From contig VWZW01002447.1 of NCBI GenBank assembly GCA_013397115.1, forward strand, positions 124,001 through 188,000: DNA of 64,000 bases. The letters are read 5' to 3'. A program made the position numbers and the translations under genes. This stretch comes from Edolisoma coerulescens. Its lineage: Eukaryota > Chordata > Aves > Passeriformes > Campephagidae. How positions within the stretch are numbered: position 1 is the first letter of the stretch; each line of letters begins with the position of its first letter. Shown piece after piece: positions 47,011 to 60,825 of this stretch. The notes beneath the pieces were generated by a model that saw nothing but the letters and a program-made list of their open reading frames with translations, did no database searches and was not told the DNA's origin.

Positions 47011-50000
47011 AAATGGTATTAGACTAACTGTTCAATATGAAGACGGATATAGTAGAAGGCATTTGAAAGCCTTCAAGATCAAATATATTTTGTGATACTC
47101 AGAGGGATTATGATTCACCTTGTCTCAAATTTGATCTTTTTCTACTGTAGTTTCAGAACTGGCTAGCTCCTTGGTTTTTCATTTAGGTTAACTGTTTATG
47201 CCCCTTACGCAGTATTGCAAGATTTGTATTTTCAGGAAAAACCTAAGAGCTTAATGTGTTTACATTTCTCAAAAATGTGTTTTAAAAGACTATTGAGGTC
47301 TTTGATCTCTGGAGTGGTTTTGTGTTTTTATTTGTTTATTTATTTGGTTTTGGGTTTTGTTTTTGTTTTTTAGTCTAGCTGTCTCACTCAGGTATTGAAG
47401 TGTTTAAAATGACATGAAGTTCTGGATTGAGTTTTTACATTACTCCTTTTTATTAAAATGACTGAGCTACAGAAATGGTGTTCATTCTAAAATCACTGCC
47501 ATGAACTGAAGATCATATATGACAGACTCAGGCTAAAGCTCGCTATGCATTAGGATAAAAATATAGGTAGAAGGTTCAGCGGAGCCTAAACACAGAACAC
47601 ATATAAAATCATAACAACCAAAATTACAAGGATGAATCTTCAGAAATATCAAGCCATATCAGCTGTATTGACTTAGCTTCCTACCTGGTTTTCAGCTTTC
47701 AGCTTAGTGTTGTTCTGGTTACATGGTGATTGTTTCTCTGTCTATTTTCTCTGTTTCTATTGCTTCATCACATTTACGAGCTGCAGTCTGATCACAAGGT
47801 ATTTCTAATCAAATAAGCCAAGTAAAATCAAAAGCTGTTATCCAACTCCTTTCTCATCCGTGTCAAAGGCAAAACTTAATTCAGTGAAAATATTTAAATT
47901 AGCCTAAAAATACTCAACAGTATAGTTTGCTAGTCCCTCATGGTCAATACCTGTCATTCTACATTTAAAAGAGAGCTTTTCTGGCAAACTCACTCCAAAA
48001 GGGTCAAGCTAACAAAGTAATTCACACATTCAAATGCTGTTTTCTTGTGTTTCAGTAAAATATAAAGTTTGAAAGCTAGGAAATTTGGGAGGTAAGTGTG
48101 TGTGTATATCTGTGTAACTATATGGTAAGGCACTGAAGCATAAATGAAGAAACAAGGAGCTGGTGAGTGTATCTCTTATTCATTAAGATATTAAAAAAAT
48201 AATTCTTATTACACAGGAAGATTTGAATGCAGAAATTTTAATTAGTCACTTGAATTAATTATTTGACTACACATAAATTCATATTTAGGTCTGAAAAGTA
48301 ACATTTTAGGAATTTCAAGCTCTAAATTCATACTCAATTTATAGCAACAGATACCACATTCTGGAGAAAAGCAGCTCACATCTGCACTGTGAGTTTTATT
48401 TGGAATGGAAAGTGGCTATATTAATTACCACTAAATTCCCTTTTTAATACAAAAGAGAGTTTGAACATTGGGACAGTAGCTATTGGTTTAAAGAGTTTTT
48501 CCCCTTGAAATTACTATCTACTATACAATACATTTATTATCAACACTAGCTTTTGAATCACTTTTCTGCACATCCAATTAAAAAGATTTGTGGTGTACTT
48601 TGCATTCAGAGCTCGGCTGATGAATGTTAGTTTTCATTTATTTTGTTTTCTCACCCATCCCTGAAATTTTTACTTTCGTTTAAACAAAGGGTTCAGGGAT
48701 TACTCAAAGCTGCTGCTGGATTAGACCTGGCTTCACACTCTATCAATTTATTTTTTTTCTTCCGAAGAGAAAATTAAATATTAAATTCTAAGATCTGGCA
48801 TTTTGGGGGAGATAATTCTCCATCTATAACACAAATTAATTAGCTATTTATTCATGAAATCAAGGAGTTCCAGAACTTTAGTTTTACATGACAATATAAA
48901 CCAAACCATGAATAAAGATAAAAAATTAAAGCATTTAAATAATATCATTAAGATTGTTTGATGACTGATATTAGAATTAGAGATAAGCTTAATTATTTTG
49001 ATGAAATGGATCTCAGGCCTTTACTTTTGATGTCAGAAATAGAGAGATTTGCAGCCAGGAAAGAACTGATGATGAATTTTAACCTATCATCCTTGCTAGA
49101 CTTCACTACTTCCCTAAGTGCTGGAACCCTAAAGTATTATGCTTTTTTGGGTATTTTATTTGCAGAAAGGAAATGTTGGACAAACCAGATTTTTTGTTAT
49201 ATTGGTGACTATAATAAAAATACTACACAATCTTACATAATTTAGAAATAAAAATAACATTTTCAATGGTATGCAACCTTCTTTCATATATATTAGTTTG
49301 GACATAACAGCTAAAGCTTTTGGACAAATATATGAATGATTGGCAATTTTGTTGAGAAATTTAATTTCTTTCTTTCTGTTGCATCATCATCTTCCTGGCA
49401 TCCATTGATGAGTTTGACATAAAAAGTATAAAGGTACAGGATAATTTCTGGTAAATTTGTGTTAAAAAGCCCCCCAAATCTACCAAACCCTTTAATTTTT
49501 GTTGCTTCTGCTTTCTTATCATCCTACCTGCGTGGCAATGTTCTCTCCAGGACTCCTGACTGCTGGAACTACTACTGCCCACATGCAGAATACACTAAAC
49601 TTGTAAAAGTGCATTTGACAACTCTTATGCTTCAGGACAACACTTGCTGTTTCATCAGGTATTCTTATATTAATGATAACCTGAGCCATTTTGGTTTACT
49701 TTTATTTTTTCAGTCATGCTTTGCTTTTTGGCGGTGATAATGGCAAAGGGAAGGACTCCATTTACTTATTTTCTTTGATCCCTAAATTCCCTTTTATCCT
49801 TTGTTTGGCAGAACATTATCAATTTTTCATGTTTGAAGCCCTTTTTAGCTCAGATCTTTTCAACCTTAGGTATTGGTGTTAACATGAGAGTTGTGTTTAA
49901 TTCTGACTGTCCTAGTAGCATTGACTTTGCTTTTAATACTTTTGAAACTAGTACAAGATATGTTTTTTGCAGATGACACTCATTTCCAAGGTCGAAATCA

Positions 50001-50940
50001 GCTTTCAAGTCTTACATGAAGTTAAGTTCATTAAAATTATTCTCTAATTATTGCATCCATCCTGTGCTCTCATTAGAACTCTTTATTCTTATGAATGTGT
50101 GAGTAGGGGGGAAAATAAGAGAAGGGTATTGAGAAGACTGAGCACTGAATAGATTGTATTCATGGGTAAGTCATGAATGAAGAACAAGAAAAAAAGTCTC
50201 CTTCATTAAATAAGCCATGGTAGAACTCAGAAGAAAAATACAGAAGTTTATTGCAGTATTGCATACGACATATTACAGGTGTTTAGTAAAAGGGACATTT
50301 TCAGAAAAGACATAGGCAATGACATTTGTGTTTTCAAAATAGAAAGTTGCATTTGTCTTCCAAAGTAATTTGGCTGATATTTTCAGAGAATTTTAATATC
50401 AAGTAGTAAAGAATAAAAATAAATGAATGTATATTTGATAAAGATAAATCCTAATAATACCACTGGTCTATGAACAAGCTCAAAACTCACTGACATTGGA
50501 AGAAATAAAAGTTCTGGGGTTTTTGTTCCATTTAGTGGTTTTGATTTTGAGGTTTTTTGCATTGAATGTGTGTGATGCACAGTTTTTCTCACTCATTAAA
50601 CTATAAAATGACACAAAATGCCCCACTATTCACAAAGAAAGTCTAATGGAAACATGTTAATTTTAATGATTTTTTAACTGGGAAATATGTTTGAGATAAA
50701 TATGAAATACGTGGACAAAACCCAGGAAAAGTAAAAAAAAAAAAAGCCAAGATGATTAGATATTGTCTTGGCAGAAAGATATGTTTGTGCAGTTATTTTT
50801 TTCATCAAGGATCCTAATGTAAAAATATTTATTCATTTGATTTCTTTGTTGTTCATAAATAAAATTGAAAGATTTGAGTTTTATTCTAACACGGAGAAGA
50901 TAGCTTTCTGAACAGAACCCCAATAAAAATCTCAGATTTT
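47011..50940. other. AT-rich single-copy stretch, no gene seen
   Basis: Frames of 73-95 codons (48958-49245, 49361-49582, 49459-49737) are unrecognised and overlap each other in part. A T/G tract lies at 47320-47372. Nothing else stands out. Confidence 0.5.
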
Positions 50941-50941
50941 G

Positions 50942-52550
50942 ATGATTCATAAAATCATTAAGGTTGGAAAAGACTTTCAAGATCATTGAGTCCAACCTTT
51001 GATTGAATACCACCACGTCCAGTCCATGGTGCTAAGTGTGACTCCTACTTGTTTTTTGAACGCTTCCAGGTATAGTGACTTCACCACTTCCCTAAGGAGC
51101 CTGTTCACTGCTCTTTCAGTGAAGAAATTTTTCCTAATATCCAACATGAACCTCCCTTGGCATAGTTTCAGACTGTTTCCCATGTAATTATAACTGGTTG
51201 ACTGGGAGGAGAGACTGACTCCCAACTCATCATAACCTCTTTTCTGGTAGTTGCAGAGCTCTCTAAGGTCTCCCCCGAGCCTTCCTCTCTTTCTTTGCTA
51301 AAACCCTCCAGCTCCCTCAGGTGCTCCTCATAGCACTTATGTTCCAGACCCTTCACTAGATTTGTTGCCCTTCTCTGGACACCCTCCAATACCTCAATGT
51401 CTTTCTTGTACTGACGAGATCAAAACTAAAAGTGCAGCCTCTCCAGTGCTGAATACAGGGGACTATCCCTTCACTGGCCCTGCTGGTCACACTACTTCTG
51501 ATACCAGCTAGGATACAATTGGCCATCTGGAAACACTGCTGGCTCGCACCAAGCCGGCTCTTGACCAGCAGCACCAGGTCCTTTTCTGCTGGGCAGCTTT
51601 CCAGCAACATTTCCACAAGCCTGCAGTGCTGGATGGGGTTGTTGTGTCTGAAGTACAGGACCCCACATTTTACATTGTTGAAACTTATACAATTGACCTT
51701 GACCCATAAATCCAGCCTGTCCAGAACCCTCTGAAGACCCTTCCTATACTCCAGCAGATGAACATTCTTCCCCAATTTGTTGTCATCTGTGAAACTGGTG
51801 AGGGTGCACTTGATCTCCTCACCCAAATCATCAATAAAGGTATTAAACATGATTGGCCCCAACACTGACCCCAAGGGAACTTCAGTTTGACCAGCCACCA
51901 ATTGGATGTAACTCCACCACTCTCTGGGCCCAGCCATCCAGCCCGATTTTCCCAGTGAAAAATACACCCATCTAAGCCATGGGTTGCCAGCTTTTCCAAA
52001 ATAATGCTGTGGAAAGTTGTGTCAAAAGCTTTACTGAAGTCCAGGTAAACAACATCCACAGCCTTTTCCTCATTCACTAGGTAGGAGCACGTCATAAAAG
52101 GAGATCAAGCTGGTCAGGCAGGACCTGCCTTTCATACACCCATACTGGTTGGGCCTGACCACCTGGTTGCCCCATGTTGTGTGATGGCACTGAAGATGAC
52201 CTGTTCCATAACCTTCCCTGGCTCTGAGGTCAGAATGACAGGCAAGTAGCTCCTCACATCCTCTTTCTGGTTCTTCTTAAAGTGTGTCTAGACTTCCTGG
52301 ACTCCTTTGCCCTTCAGGACTACCTTTCAAGAGACTTTCTCCACCAGTCTCCTAAACAAGTCAAAGTCTTCCTTCTGGAAGCCCAAAGTGGCAGTTCTGC
52401 TGATCCCCTCATTACTTTTCCAGGACTGAAAACTGTCATTTTATGACTCCTGTGCCAAAGACAGCCTCTGACCACTACATCACCCACTAGTGATCCCTGT
52501 TTGCAAATAACAGGACCAATGGGGCACCTTCTCTGGCTCTCTCATCAGAT
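50942..52550 (-). mobile_element. CR1 LINE with long RT remnant
   Basis: The minus-strand element ends near 50942 (plus strand ATGATTCATAAAATCATTAAG, followed by GGTTGGAAAAGACTTTC and the 3' UTR). The RT is spread over frames 51356-51967 and 51685-52095. Above about 52290 the sequence jumps to an earlier part of ORF2 ('cctttgcccttcaggac', 'gcagttctgctgatcccc'), so an internal segment is missing. It is the best preserved CR1 RT in the window but is still frameshifted. Confidence 0.9.
51356..52095 (-). pseudogene. CR1 reverse transcriptase, two-frame remnant
   Basis: Frame 51685-52095 keeps the first palm motif YLDFSKAFDT with its catalytic Asp. Frame 51356-51967 (203 codons without a stop) holds PLGSVLGPIMFNTFIDDL, then SFTDDNKLG, which retains the two Asp of the canonical F-x-DD active site, then KDLVLLVKSRLGASQQC, the usual CR1 RT C-terminal block. 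A frameshift in the overlap separates the two halves, so no complete enzyme can be made. Because all three catalytic Asp survive, this copy may be younger than the one at 16-18 kb. Confidence 0.85.
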
Positions 52551-52559
52551 GGCAATGTA

Positions 52560-53225
52560 GCTGTTAACAGAATAAACTACTCTTGGGGAAACTTAGTTAA
52601 AATTATTGCCAATTAAAATAAATAAGTAAGTACTCATTTCCCTGGTGGAAAACAGAGAGAAAAACCTTAAAACAACCCCTTTCCTTCCCCCTTTTCTCAA
52701 GCTGATCATTAATCTTTCGCTCCAAAACACCATTGTCCTCACTAAGTGGTCGAGGGGTATATAGTAGGTGGGATTTAAAGCCAGTACACTGTAGTTCCCC
52801 TCTGCATCTCCTTTCTCCTCACACTTCCTCTGCTTCAGTGTGGCCCCTCTATATTCTGCAGTTCCCTCAGAAATACACAACTGCATCTTGGGTACACACA
52901 GTCCAAGTCTTCCATGGGTTGAAATGTGGAGATCTTCTCCAGCATAGTGTTCTTCCCCTTCCTGCTTTGACTTTCGTATTCCCTCTGCTCTCTCTCACTC
53001 TTTTTGTTCTTTTTATGTCTGTCAGTTTTTAACTTTTTTTACACATGTTTTTGTAAGGGCGTGACACGTGACTGATAGGTTCAGTTGTGTCCTTGGTGGA
53101 TTTACTGGAGCCAGCTGGAACCTGCTGTGGCTTGAATGAGACAGACTACAATGTCTTTGCACAGAGTCCTCCCTGCAGCACCCCCATTGACAGCATCTTG
53201 CCCAAATGCTGCCAAGAAAAGAAAA
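52560..53225 (-). mobile_element. LTR-like fragment (second ERV family)
   Basis: On the minus strand the low-coordinate end reads GGTTTTTCTCTCTGTTTTCC, then ATTGGCAATAATTTTAACTA and TTTCCCCAAGAG. This resembles the R-U5 end of avian ERV LTRs, with a decayed polyadenylation site. Further up are a purine-rich segment and a TCCAGTAAATCCACCAAGGACAC block. It abuts the 5' edge of the CR1 at 50.9-52.5 kb. No internal viral genes adjoin it, so it may be a solo LTR. Boundaries are approximate. The 97-99 codon frames inside are not genes. Confidence 0.45.
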
Positions 53226-55349
53226 ATTATCTTGTGTTCTAGAGAGAAAATGACTGTAAAGCTGTTTCTTTCTCATGATGAAGTCAGTTATCTAGGAATT
53301 GTAAGCTGTTCTTGAACTTACAGTGATTTGATGAATATGTATTATAAGTACCTCATAGTGATAAAATAAAACTCTTTGACAGTGATTGTATTTGGGGTTT
53401 CCCCTGAACTGTTCTGTTTTTAGAAGCAGATTGGATGGAGGTACTGTTCAGGCACTTTTCCACTCTCCATTTATAGTCAGAACCAGGTAGTTTTGCTGTC
53501 TTGTGGATTATTCATAATCAGTTGGTTTGTATATTGACCTTAAGGAAACTTGTCAAATTTAGTCACAACCATGGGGTATGATTCCAGTAATGTGGAATGT
53601 GCACATACAGACAAATATGCAAATGCCTATATTCATATTAAGTAGCGTCATTACACATTTAGGATTTTACTGTGTTATGTGCACCAAACATTTTACCACT
53701 GTGAACATGGCTTTCACATAACGACTAATACCTTCTAGGCAAACTGCGTTCTGAGCATCTGCTGGGAGTATTGGCACAAGCAATTGCACGAGTTACTTTA
53801 GTAAATAATTCAAATGATGTAATTGTGGAAGAACACTGAGATCAGTGATTTTTTTCATCCCACATAATGTGCTGAAAGAAAGATTTTGTTGCATTTCAAG
53901 GCTGCTGGAACATCAGTGCACGATGATTCCCACAGACTGGTGTGGTGCTCATCTTTTCCTCTTCCGAAAGTTAAAAAGATGAGGAAGTTAATGTCCCTGA
54001 GAAATAATGTCTTCCATTTTTTTTTTTTAATTAGGTTTATTTCAGTTTCCCAAGCTGGTGCAAAGGTGACTTATACAGTACTGCTTAATATTTGCATGGT
54101 GTGCTGATGGTGTACACATAATAAATAATGTTAAAAGAGGGTGAAGCAGTTCAGTGTACCCATAATGTCACTTTTCCAAGAAGAAAGTTGATGTTGCAAA
54201 AATGTCATGTGATCATAACCAAAGACAATAAGAGAAGGATGAAAGTTCATTTTGATAATATATTAGCTGTGTGAAAATATTGGAATATCGTGACTGAATA
54301 TTGAAACACTGATTCAGACTTTCTTCACAAGTCAGCTTGTTGATTCTATACAGTTTGAAATGCATATGCAACAGTAGTACATATTTTACCAGATAGAGGC
54401 ATTCAAGAAAATTGTGGTTTATTTAAATGTATGTAAATATAATTTGTTTCATCTCAGCTGTTCTGACACTTGTGTGATCCTTTGAGTTGTGAGCAGACGA
54501 TGTGCCTGTCATGAGACATTTTTACTCTTCACATTTGGTGACTGAAATACTTATGTTAAAATATTCTGTTATATGTAAGTACCTGTTTTCCCAACATCAA
54601 CTCTCACAAACCTGTGACATACTGTTAAAGCAGGGTTGGTGACTTTTCCTAGAAAGAGAGTAAGATCAGAAAACAGTCACTGAAAATAGTGTGGCACAGC
54701 TGCTTTTATAGAAAGTAGCACCTGCAACAACAGTGATGCCTGAGAGAGGAACTTTACCATACAAAAGCGAGAAAAACTAATGCGGATTTGGAGAACACAC
54801 AATAATTGATTACAGTGAAAAATTAGGCATTATACTTATAATGGTTTCCTGAAGTGAAAAGATCAAGAGCCATTTTAAATACTGACTTATAAAAAGTGTA
54901 ATTAATTATTTTATGGTGATAAAGGATTTTTGTTTTCCCCACAACACTTGTATCAATTTTACTGTAGTTTCTTCATATAACATCATATGCAGTAAGCAGA
55001 GTAAAAGAGTGGCAAAGAGCAGTTTTAAATTAAGTTTACAGATAATTTAGAAGGAACATTATATTCTCCTCCTGTTCTTAATGGCAGGCTCAACCACACT
55101 GATGAAACACCGTCATTGATGGTAAAGCAAAGTCATTAGGAAGCGAATCCCTGATTGAGAATTTTAACTCCATAAATGAGCTGCATAGGTACTTAACCTA
55201 GGAACTCCCAGGGTATTTTAAAGCATATTTCCAATTAATCTGTCTTGAGGAACAGACAGTAGAATGGTACTACATTTTCTTTAGAGTTAATGGGATTATT
55301 ATTTTTCCTTTGACCTGCATATGTACTCCTGATCTGCTATGAAGATATT
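53226..55349. other. AT-rich single-copy stretch, no gene seen
   Basis: Nothing recognised on either strand. Confidence 0.55.
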
Positions 55350-55515
55350 ATTGGTAGATGCTTAGAAAGTGGGCTGGAGTTCGATAAGTGCAACTTTACA
55401 GTCGTCACACACTTTTGAGAAGGGCCACCTGCTCTAGGTGACATGGCTTTGTGAGAGGAGATTGGACCAGATAATCCCCAGATGTTCTTTCAACCGCAGC
55501 TATTCTACGATTTTG
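55350..55515 (+). mobile_element. CR1 LINE 3'-end fragment, plus strand
   Basis: The plus strand reads 'acctgctctaggtgacatgg', then 'gagattggaccagataatcc', then a 'ttctttcaaccgcagctatt' block and TTCTACGATTTTG, which is the standard CR1 end. It runs directly into the pentanucleotide array. Confidence 0.85.
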
Positions 55516-55560
55516 TAGAATAGAATAGAATAGAATAGAATAGAATAGAATAGAATAGAA
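55516..55560. repeat. (TAGAA)9 microsatellite
   Basis: Nine perfect TAGAA units, then one TGGAA variant. It grows directly from the ATTCTACG/GTAGAAT end of the CR1, so it likely arose by expansion of the CR1 tail repeat. Confidence 0.97.
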
Positions 55561-57649
55561 TGGAATAAGAATGATCTTAAGCATTGTGATAGCACTTTGA
55601 TTTCCTCACTTGTTAAGGTATGCAGTATAATTAATGGCAAAACTCTACAGTGATCATACTGGACGTTCTATGTTCAACTTGAAAACTCCATAAAAACATT
55701 GCCATTTACATTTAGTCCATAAATGATATGTATATAAAAAAAAGTCAAATCTACAAGTGGTTCAGTGTTACACATTCGTGGTGGCAAAAAAGCTAAACAT
55801 AGGGAAAAATTAATTCTGTGGTTTTTTTAGCAGAGACTTATATATATATGAATATTACCATACTTTGACTTAGCTTTCTTTTCTTATTCTAAAGAATCTA
55901 ATCTCCTTCCAGTAACATACCTGGTTGGTGTTCAGATCATAATTCTTCAGAATCTGTAATTCCTTTTTAAAAATTTTCTCCCTGTTGAGCTAAATTAGGA
56001 TCAAATACCTGTTATGATCTATGTTTTTCTTCATAGGACAACCATGTTTTTAGATATGCATGTTTTTTGTTCCTCAAAAAATATGGAAGCCCAGATAAGT
56101 CCAACCATGTTAGAAAATCATCGTATTTTATGCATCCTTTTCAAGAATAAACTAGATTATACTCTATTTGAGCACATTTTTAATGTAATTGTATTTTTAA
56201 AATATCTTAGGAACTACTTTCTTTTAGAGTTATTCCCTATTATTCTAAAATACACTGATTTTTGAAAATATTATTTCCTCACCTCCCTGATCTATACCAG
56301 ACCAAATATAAAATTGTAATTTCCACATGATGACCTCAGAAAACCAAAACAACATCCTAATAAAACTTTTACAGGTCAGAAACTCTTCTGTCAGAGTATG
56401 CCAAAGTACGAAAATGAAATACCTTGTAGAAATGTGTAATTTCTGTTTATTTTTTAGTTGGAAATTCACAAGAAATTTAATAGCAGGTATTTTTTAACGT
56501 AATACTGCTCTATAGTATTCTATTTTAGCATTTTAAGGGTATTTCAAATTATTTTTTTTTTAGTTGTGAAAAATCAAACAAATACATTTTTAATATTCCA
56601 ATTTCCTGAAACTCATATTCAGCTGTGACCAACTGTATAAACAATACAAAACCTGTTAAAATCTAGTTCAGTATGAAGTCTGTTAGGCCTTTACCTTCTA
56701 CAGACCAAATGGGCTAAAGAAGTTATCATATGATTACATTACTGTTTAGAAGTGTGCCAAAACAACTCTGCACTTTTCAGGCTATTAATTAAAAAACAGC
56801 TAACATGTTACTATGAAGAAAGAATGAAGAGGGTGTCTGCCAGACACTGTAATTGGCTTCCTCAAGAGACTGATGTATTTCAAAATGCACCAAAAGTAAA
56901 GTCTACAATAAACATGGTTTTTTTCTCCAAGACAGTCGCCTGAGCTTTAATTTTCTCTGTCATTATGGCAATGGTAGTTTAACGGCTCAAAACTCTGTCG
57001 ACCTTTGGTGGATCCCGTCTCTGTGAAGTATGTCTTGAGGTACAGCAGTCCCAAATCTTAATGATGCCTCTTAATTTTTCTTTCCTTTCAAATAATGGAA
57101 TGACTGGGACAGCATTTTTGATGAATAATTATAGAAATTTAACTATTTCTGATTGTCTTCTCTTAAGATAATCAAATAGATACTTATTTCAACTTTACAT
57201 AAATATGTCTATTGTTGTCTCTTTTAAAAATATTTTGCAAAAGTTTCAGGTGACAGTTGTTTTCCACCCATTATAAAAATTTCATTCCCCTGTTTACTTT
57301 TTTAGTACCTACTACTCCTATTTTTACCAAGGATGGTAAAAATCTGCATATATTAAAAAAAAAGGTAGGATTAAGATTTCCATTTATTATTGCCAAGGTT
57401 CAGGCTGTACACTTAAAATTTCATCAGTGAACCCACACAAATATATTTATATAGACCCTTTTGCTTCCATAGGTGAGTATCAAGTCAAAAACATATTTTA
57501 AAATTATCTGTTTGGTAGTTGCTAGAGGTTGCATGGTTCGTTTATTTAAATTCCATAGTCTTTTATATATATATTGCAGAACTTTAAAAATAATGAGAGG
57601 GAAAAAAAAAAATTAGTCCTGTAACCTAATGTTGAACTTCCATGAGATT

Positions 57650-57673
57650 TAATGATGCAAAAATGCATCATTA
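57650..57673. repeat. Short hairpin, 10-bp stem
   Basis: TAATGATGCA, AAAA loop, TGCATCATTA. A perfect but short stem; chance is possible in AT-rich DNA. Confidence 0.85.
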
Positions 57674-60600
57674 GATATACAGAATCTTGGGTCCATAAGA
57701 AGAAAAATAAACTCCTTGAACATTTCTGAATTTATATTTATAAAATCAGAGGTAATGAAGATATGTATAAGGTACTCTTTACTTATCTAGTTAATCCCCC
57801 ATGCTTATATAGTATTTCAACTCTTACAATTATTATAAAAAATATATAGATTTTACAAGTTCTTGCAATCTTTTTACAGGCATCCACTTCATGTACAGAT
57901 GTATTCATATAGTAACATAAATATTTTTTAAAGTTAGTGGACATTTAACATGGTGTAATATACAGTGATATGTTGTGATGAGCTTACAATCTGATTTGAT
58001 TTATTTTAAGAAAATGTCTATATTACCCCATAGAACAAATACTAGATATGTTAAAAATGACCATAATTTTGTGTTTCAATGCTAATAAATAATGTATCTT
58101 TCAGAGTCTTGTATAAAAGGTGTAATCTATAAAAGTTCAATATTTAAGAGAACATAACATGGATTTGATATTCAACTATAATTAATTAAGGTATTTTGAC
58201 TTGATCTGAATGATAATTATTATTATTTTCTATCATAAGTTTTCAAATTAAATGAAGGAAGATACTAAGGCAACTAAAAGAAACCATTGTTTTCCTTCAA
58301 TATTTAGTGTATTTTTAATTTAACATAAAGTAACATATGTCACTGAATTCTGATATTTCTGTTTCTTTGAGCTGCAAGCAAGGCATCCTCATCACTGAAA
58401 CATATAAATATTTAAGAAAGGCTGATGATGTCATTTGATGTGTGTTTTGTGTGTTTTAAGCATTGTAATAAGGTTTTATTTTGAAGAAATCTTTCCATCT
58501 ACTTACATTTATGGCATAAGAGGTGGAGTTTTCCATAAGGTGTCTAAAACTCTTATAAATAATAAATTCTAAATGGTTAGGCAAAAATATTCTTCTGTCC
58601 AAATAGTACATACTGCATTTATTAAACTTTTTTTTTTTTTTTTTAAGGTTTTTAAAAAAATTACAGAAACCTAAATCCTTGATAATGGTCTTTCCAACAT
58701 GCAATCTATAATTAAAATTAAATCATAATGATAACTTTTTCTGACTGCATTTTTACTTTGACAGATTTAAAATGAAAGATACAAATATTATTCCCAGTAA
58801 ATTATATTTACCAGAAAAGTATAATTTCTTCAGTTAATATATGTAGAAACAGAGTCATAAAAGAATGAAGTTAGTCATGAACACTCATTAATTACTTGTA
58901 TTATCTTAGAAACTTATTAGAAACTTAGTTATGCTAATATTAGTAAGAGTCAGCTTCTGTTTAGGATGTGCAAATAGAGAGGCATAAGGAGCATAAAGAG
59001 ACAATAAGACCTGTTATAGAACATTAAGTATCTTTATATAGGCATTTGTGTAGAGTTACTTAAGTACTGACTATATCCCTCTAGCGCAAATTTCAAGCTC
59101 TGTTTTAGGTATTATCTTGTTTCAGGATATTTTAAAACTGAAACCTTTACTATGTTTAAGTAATCTGTGATTCCATTATCTCCTGTGCTGAAATGAAAAT
59201 GCCTCCTGAACTCAGTATTTTGATGTAAGCCAATAGTTGCCTGAATTTAATGATTGCAGGGCGCAGTTACTGTATACAGCTGAAGTAATATTATTCCTTC
59301 TATGAGACCAGAGAATACTTTTATGAACATATTTTGCTGTCATGAATTTTTGGGAAAGAAAGTATGATCAATTTTGCCCAGCAAAGTGACACAGCAAATC
59401 TCTCACCCACACAGGCTGGGAATAAGAAAATTAAAAAACCCCTATTTTGATTGATGTTGCCATTTAAATTCATTTTCAGCAAACTGTTTATAGATGCACC
59501 TGACTCTTTTTCTTTCTACTTTTCGTAAGCACTTTTTATTGAGAAAAAACTGTACCACAGCTTTGAAAGAAACATATATTCGAAAGCAAAGCATATCAAT
59601 AACAAGACAGAGTATTATCAGCTCAAATGGCACATAAACTCATAGGTCTGTAAGTAGACTGTGTGTAAAGTATAGCAGAAGGAATAGTATTCTACGCTGC
59701 CTCATTCAATTCCTAAATCAGATATGAGAAGATCTATTATATGCTGTGCATTAAAAATTTCAAAATGAATACACCTTAGCTTTCTGAAACTGCTGCAGTC
59801 ATATGGCCAGAAGTCATATTATTTTAGGCTTCATCCTGTAATCATGTACATAAATACTATTTTTGCAATGGAGTTTCCTGAGAGGAGGATTCAGTACAGA
59901 TTTGAGCACCATCTCCTTGCAATTTCATGTGCTTTTAATAATAAATACTGAATGTTTTCCACAGCTGTATCCATAGTGTTGATAACAGGAAAAGACAGGA
60001 GTACAAAAAAAAAATTGTGAATAGCACATCATTGTGGCTCTGAATGTTGATTTGAATGAATCAAATTATATTCTGAACTAATATTTTTCCATCAGAGCTC
60101 CCATACATTCTCATGCTGGAAACCATGTGATAGAAGTAGAAAATGATAAAAAGATATCTCCATAGCCATACTTGAAACTTTAGAGCCCTGGGTTATTTGT
60201 TTTGTTTGGTTTGGTTTTTTGTGTTTTTTTTCCCTGGGAAAGAGGTACAAAAAGAAAGTGACTCCTGGATAGCTATGAAAGAAAAAAATTCTCCTTCAAG
60301 TTACTGAAGAGGAGCAATGCTGTTTACGCGTGTCTTCTCAGAGATTTTTCAGTCAGTGCTTCATGAATGACCCCCACATGTTCTTTCGATGTTGCCCTCT
60401 GTTCCAACCTAGTGAACTAAAGGATGGAGCCTAACTTAATTTGTTTTGTTCTTGTTTGGTTCAAGGCAAAGATTTAAAAACTGTTTTGAATTATATTGTC
60501 CTCAGAGCTCTTGCTCCCAGAGACTTTGCTGTCAGGTCTGTCAAAAAGGTATTCACACGTAACAGTGTATATTGATATCTGGATGCAAGACTAAGAACTT

Positions 60601-60724
60601 CAGGGAATTAGTAAGAGTAATAACCTCTCTTGAATATATTTGGTGATAACTAGCTTCAGACTCATGACAAATACTAGTCTAAGACCCTGACCTGATGCAG
60701 TCTTAGTGAAATTTATTAGATAGT

Positions 60725-60825
60725 GTTTGTTTGGGGTTATTTTGGGGGTTGGATTTGGTTTGGCATGGTTTTGGGGGGTCTTTTGTTTGTTTTTGCTTTT
60801 GCTTTTGCTTTTCTTTTTGTTTTAA
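60725..60825. repeat. T/G-rich tract with TTTTGC units
   Basis: The plus strand is T/G-rich with GGTTT-type units followed by about four TTTTGC-like units (around 60793-60815). The reverse complement has the same style as the A/C-rich tracts at 1.6, 5.2, 20.4 and 22.0 kb. Confidence 0.75.

Noticed and set aside
48958..49245. 95-codon plus-strand ORF
   Set aside because: Not similar to any family I know and no supporting context; treated as chance.
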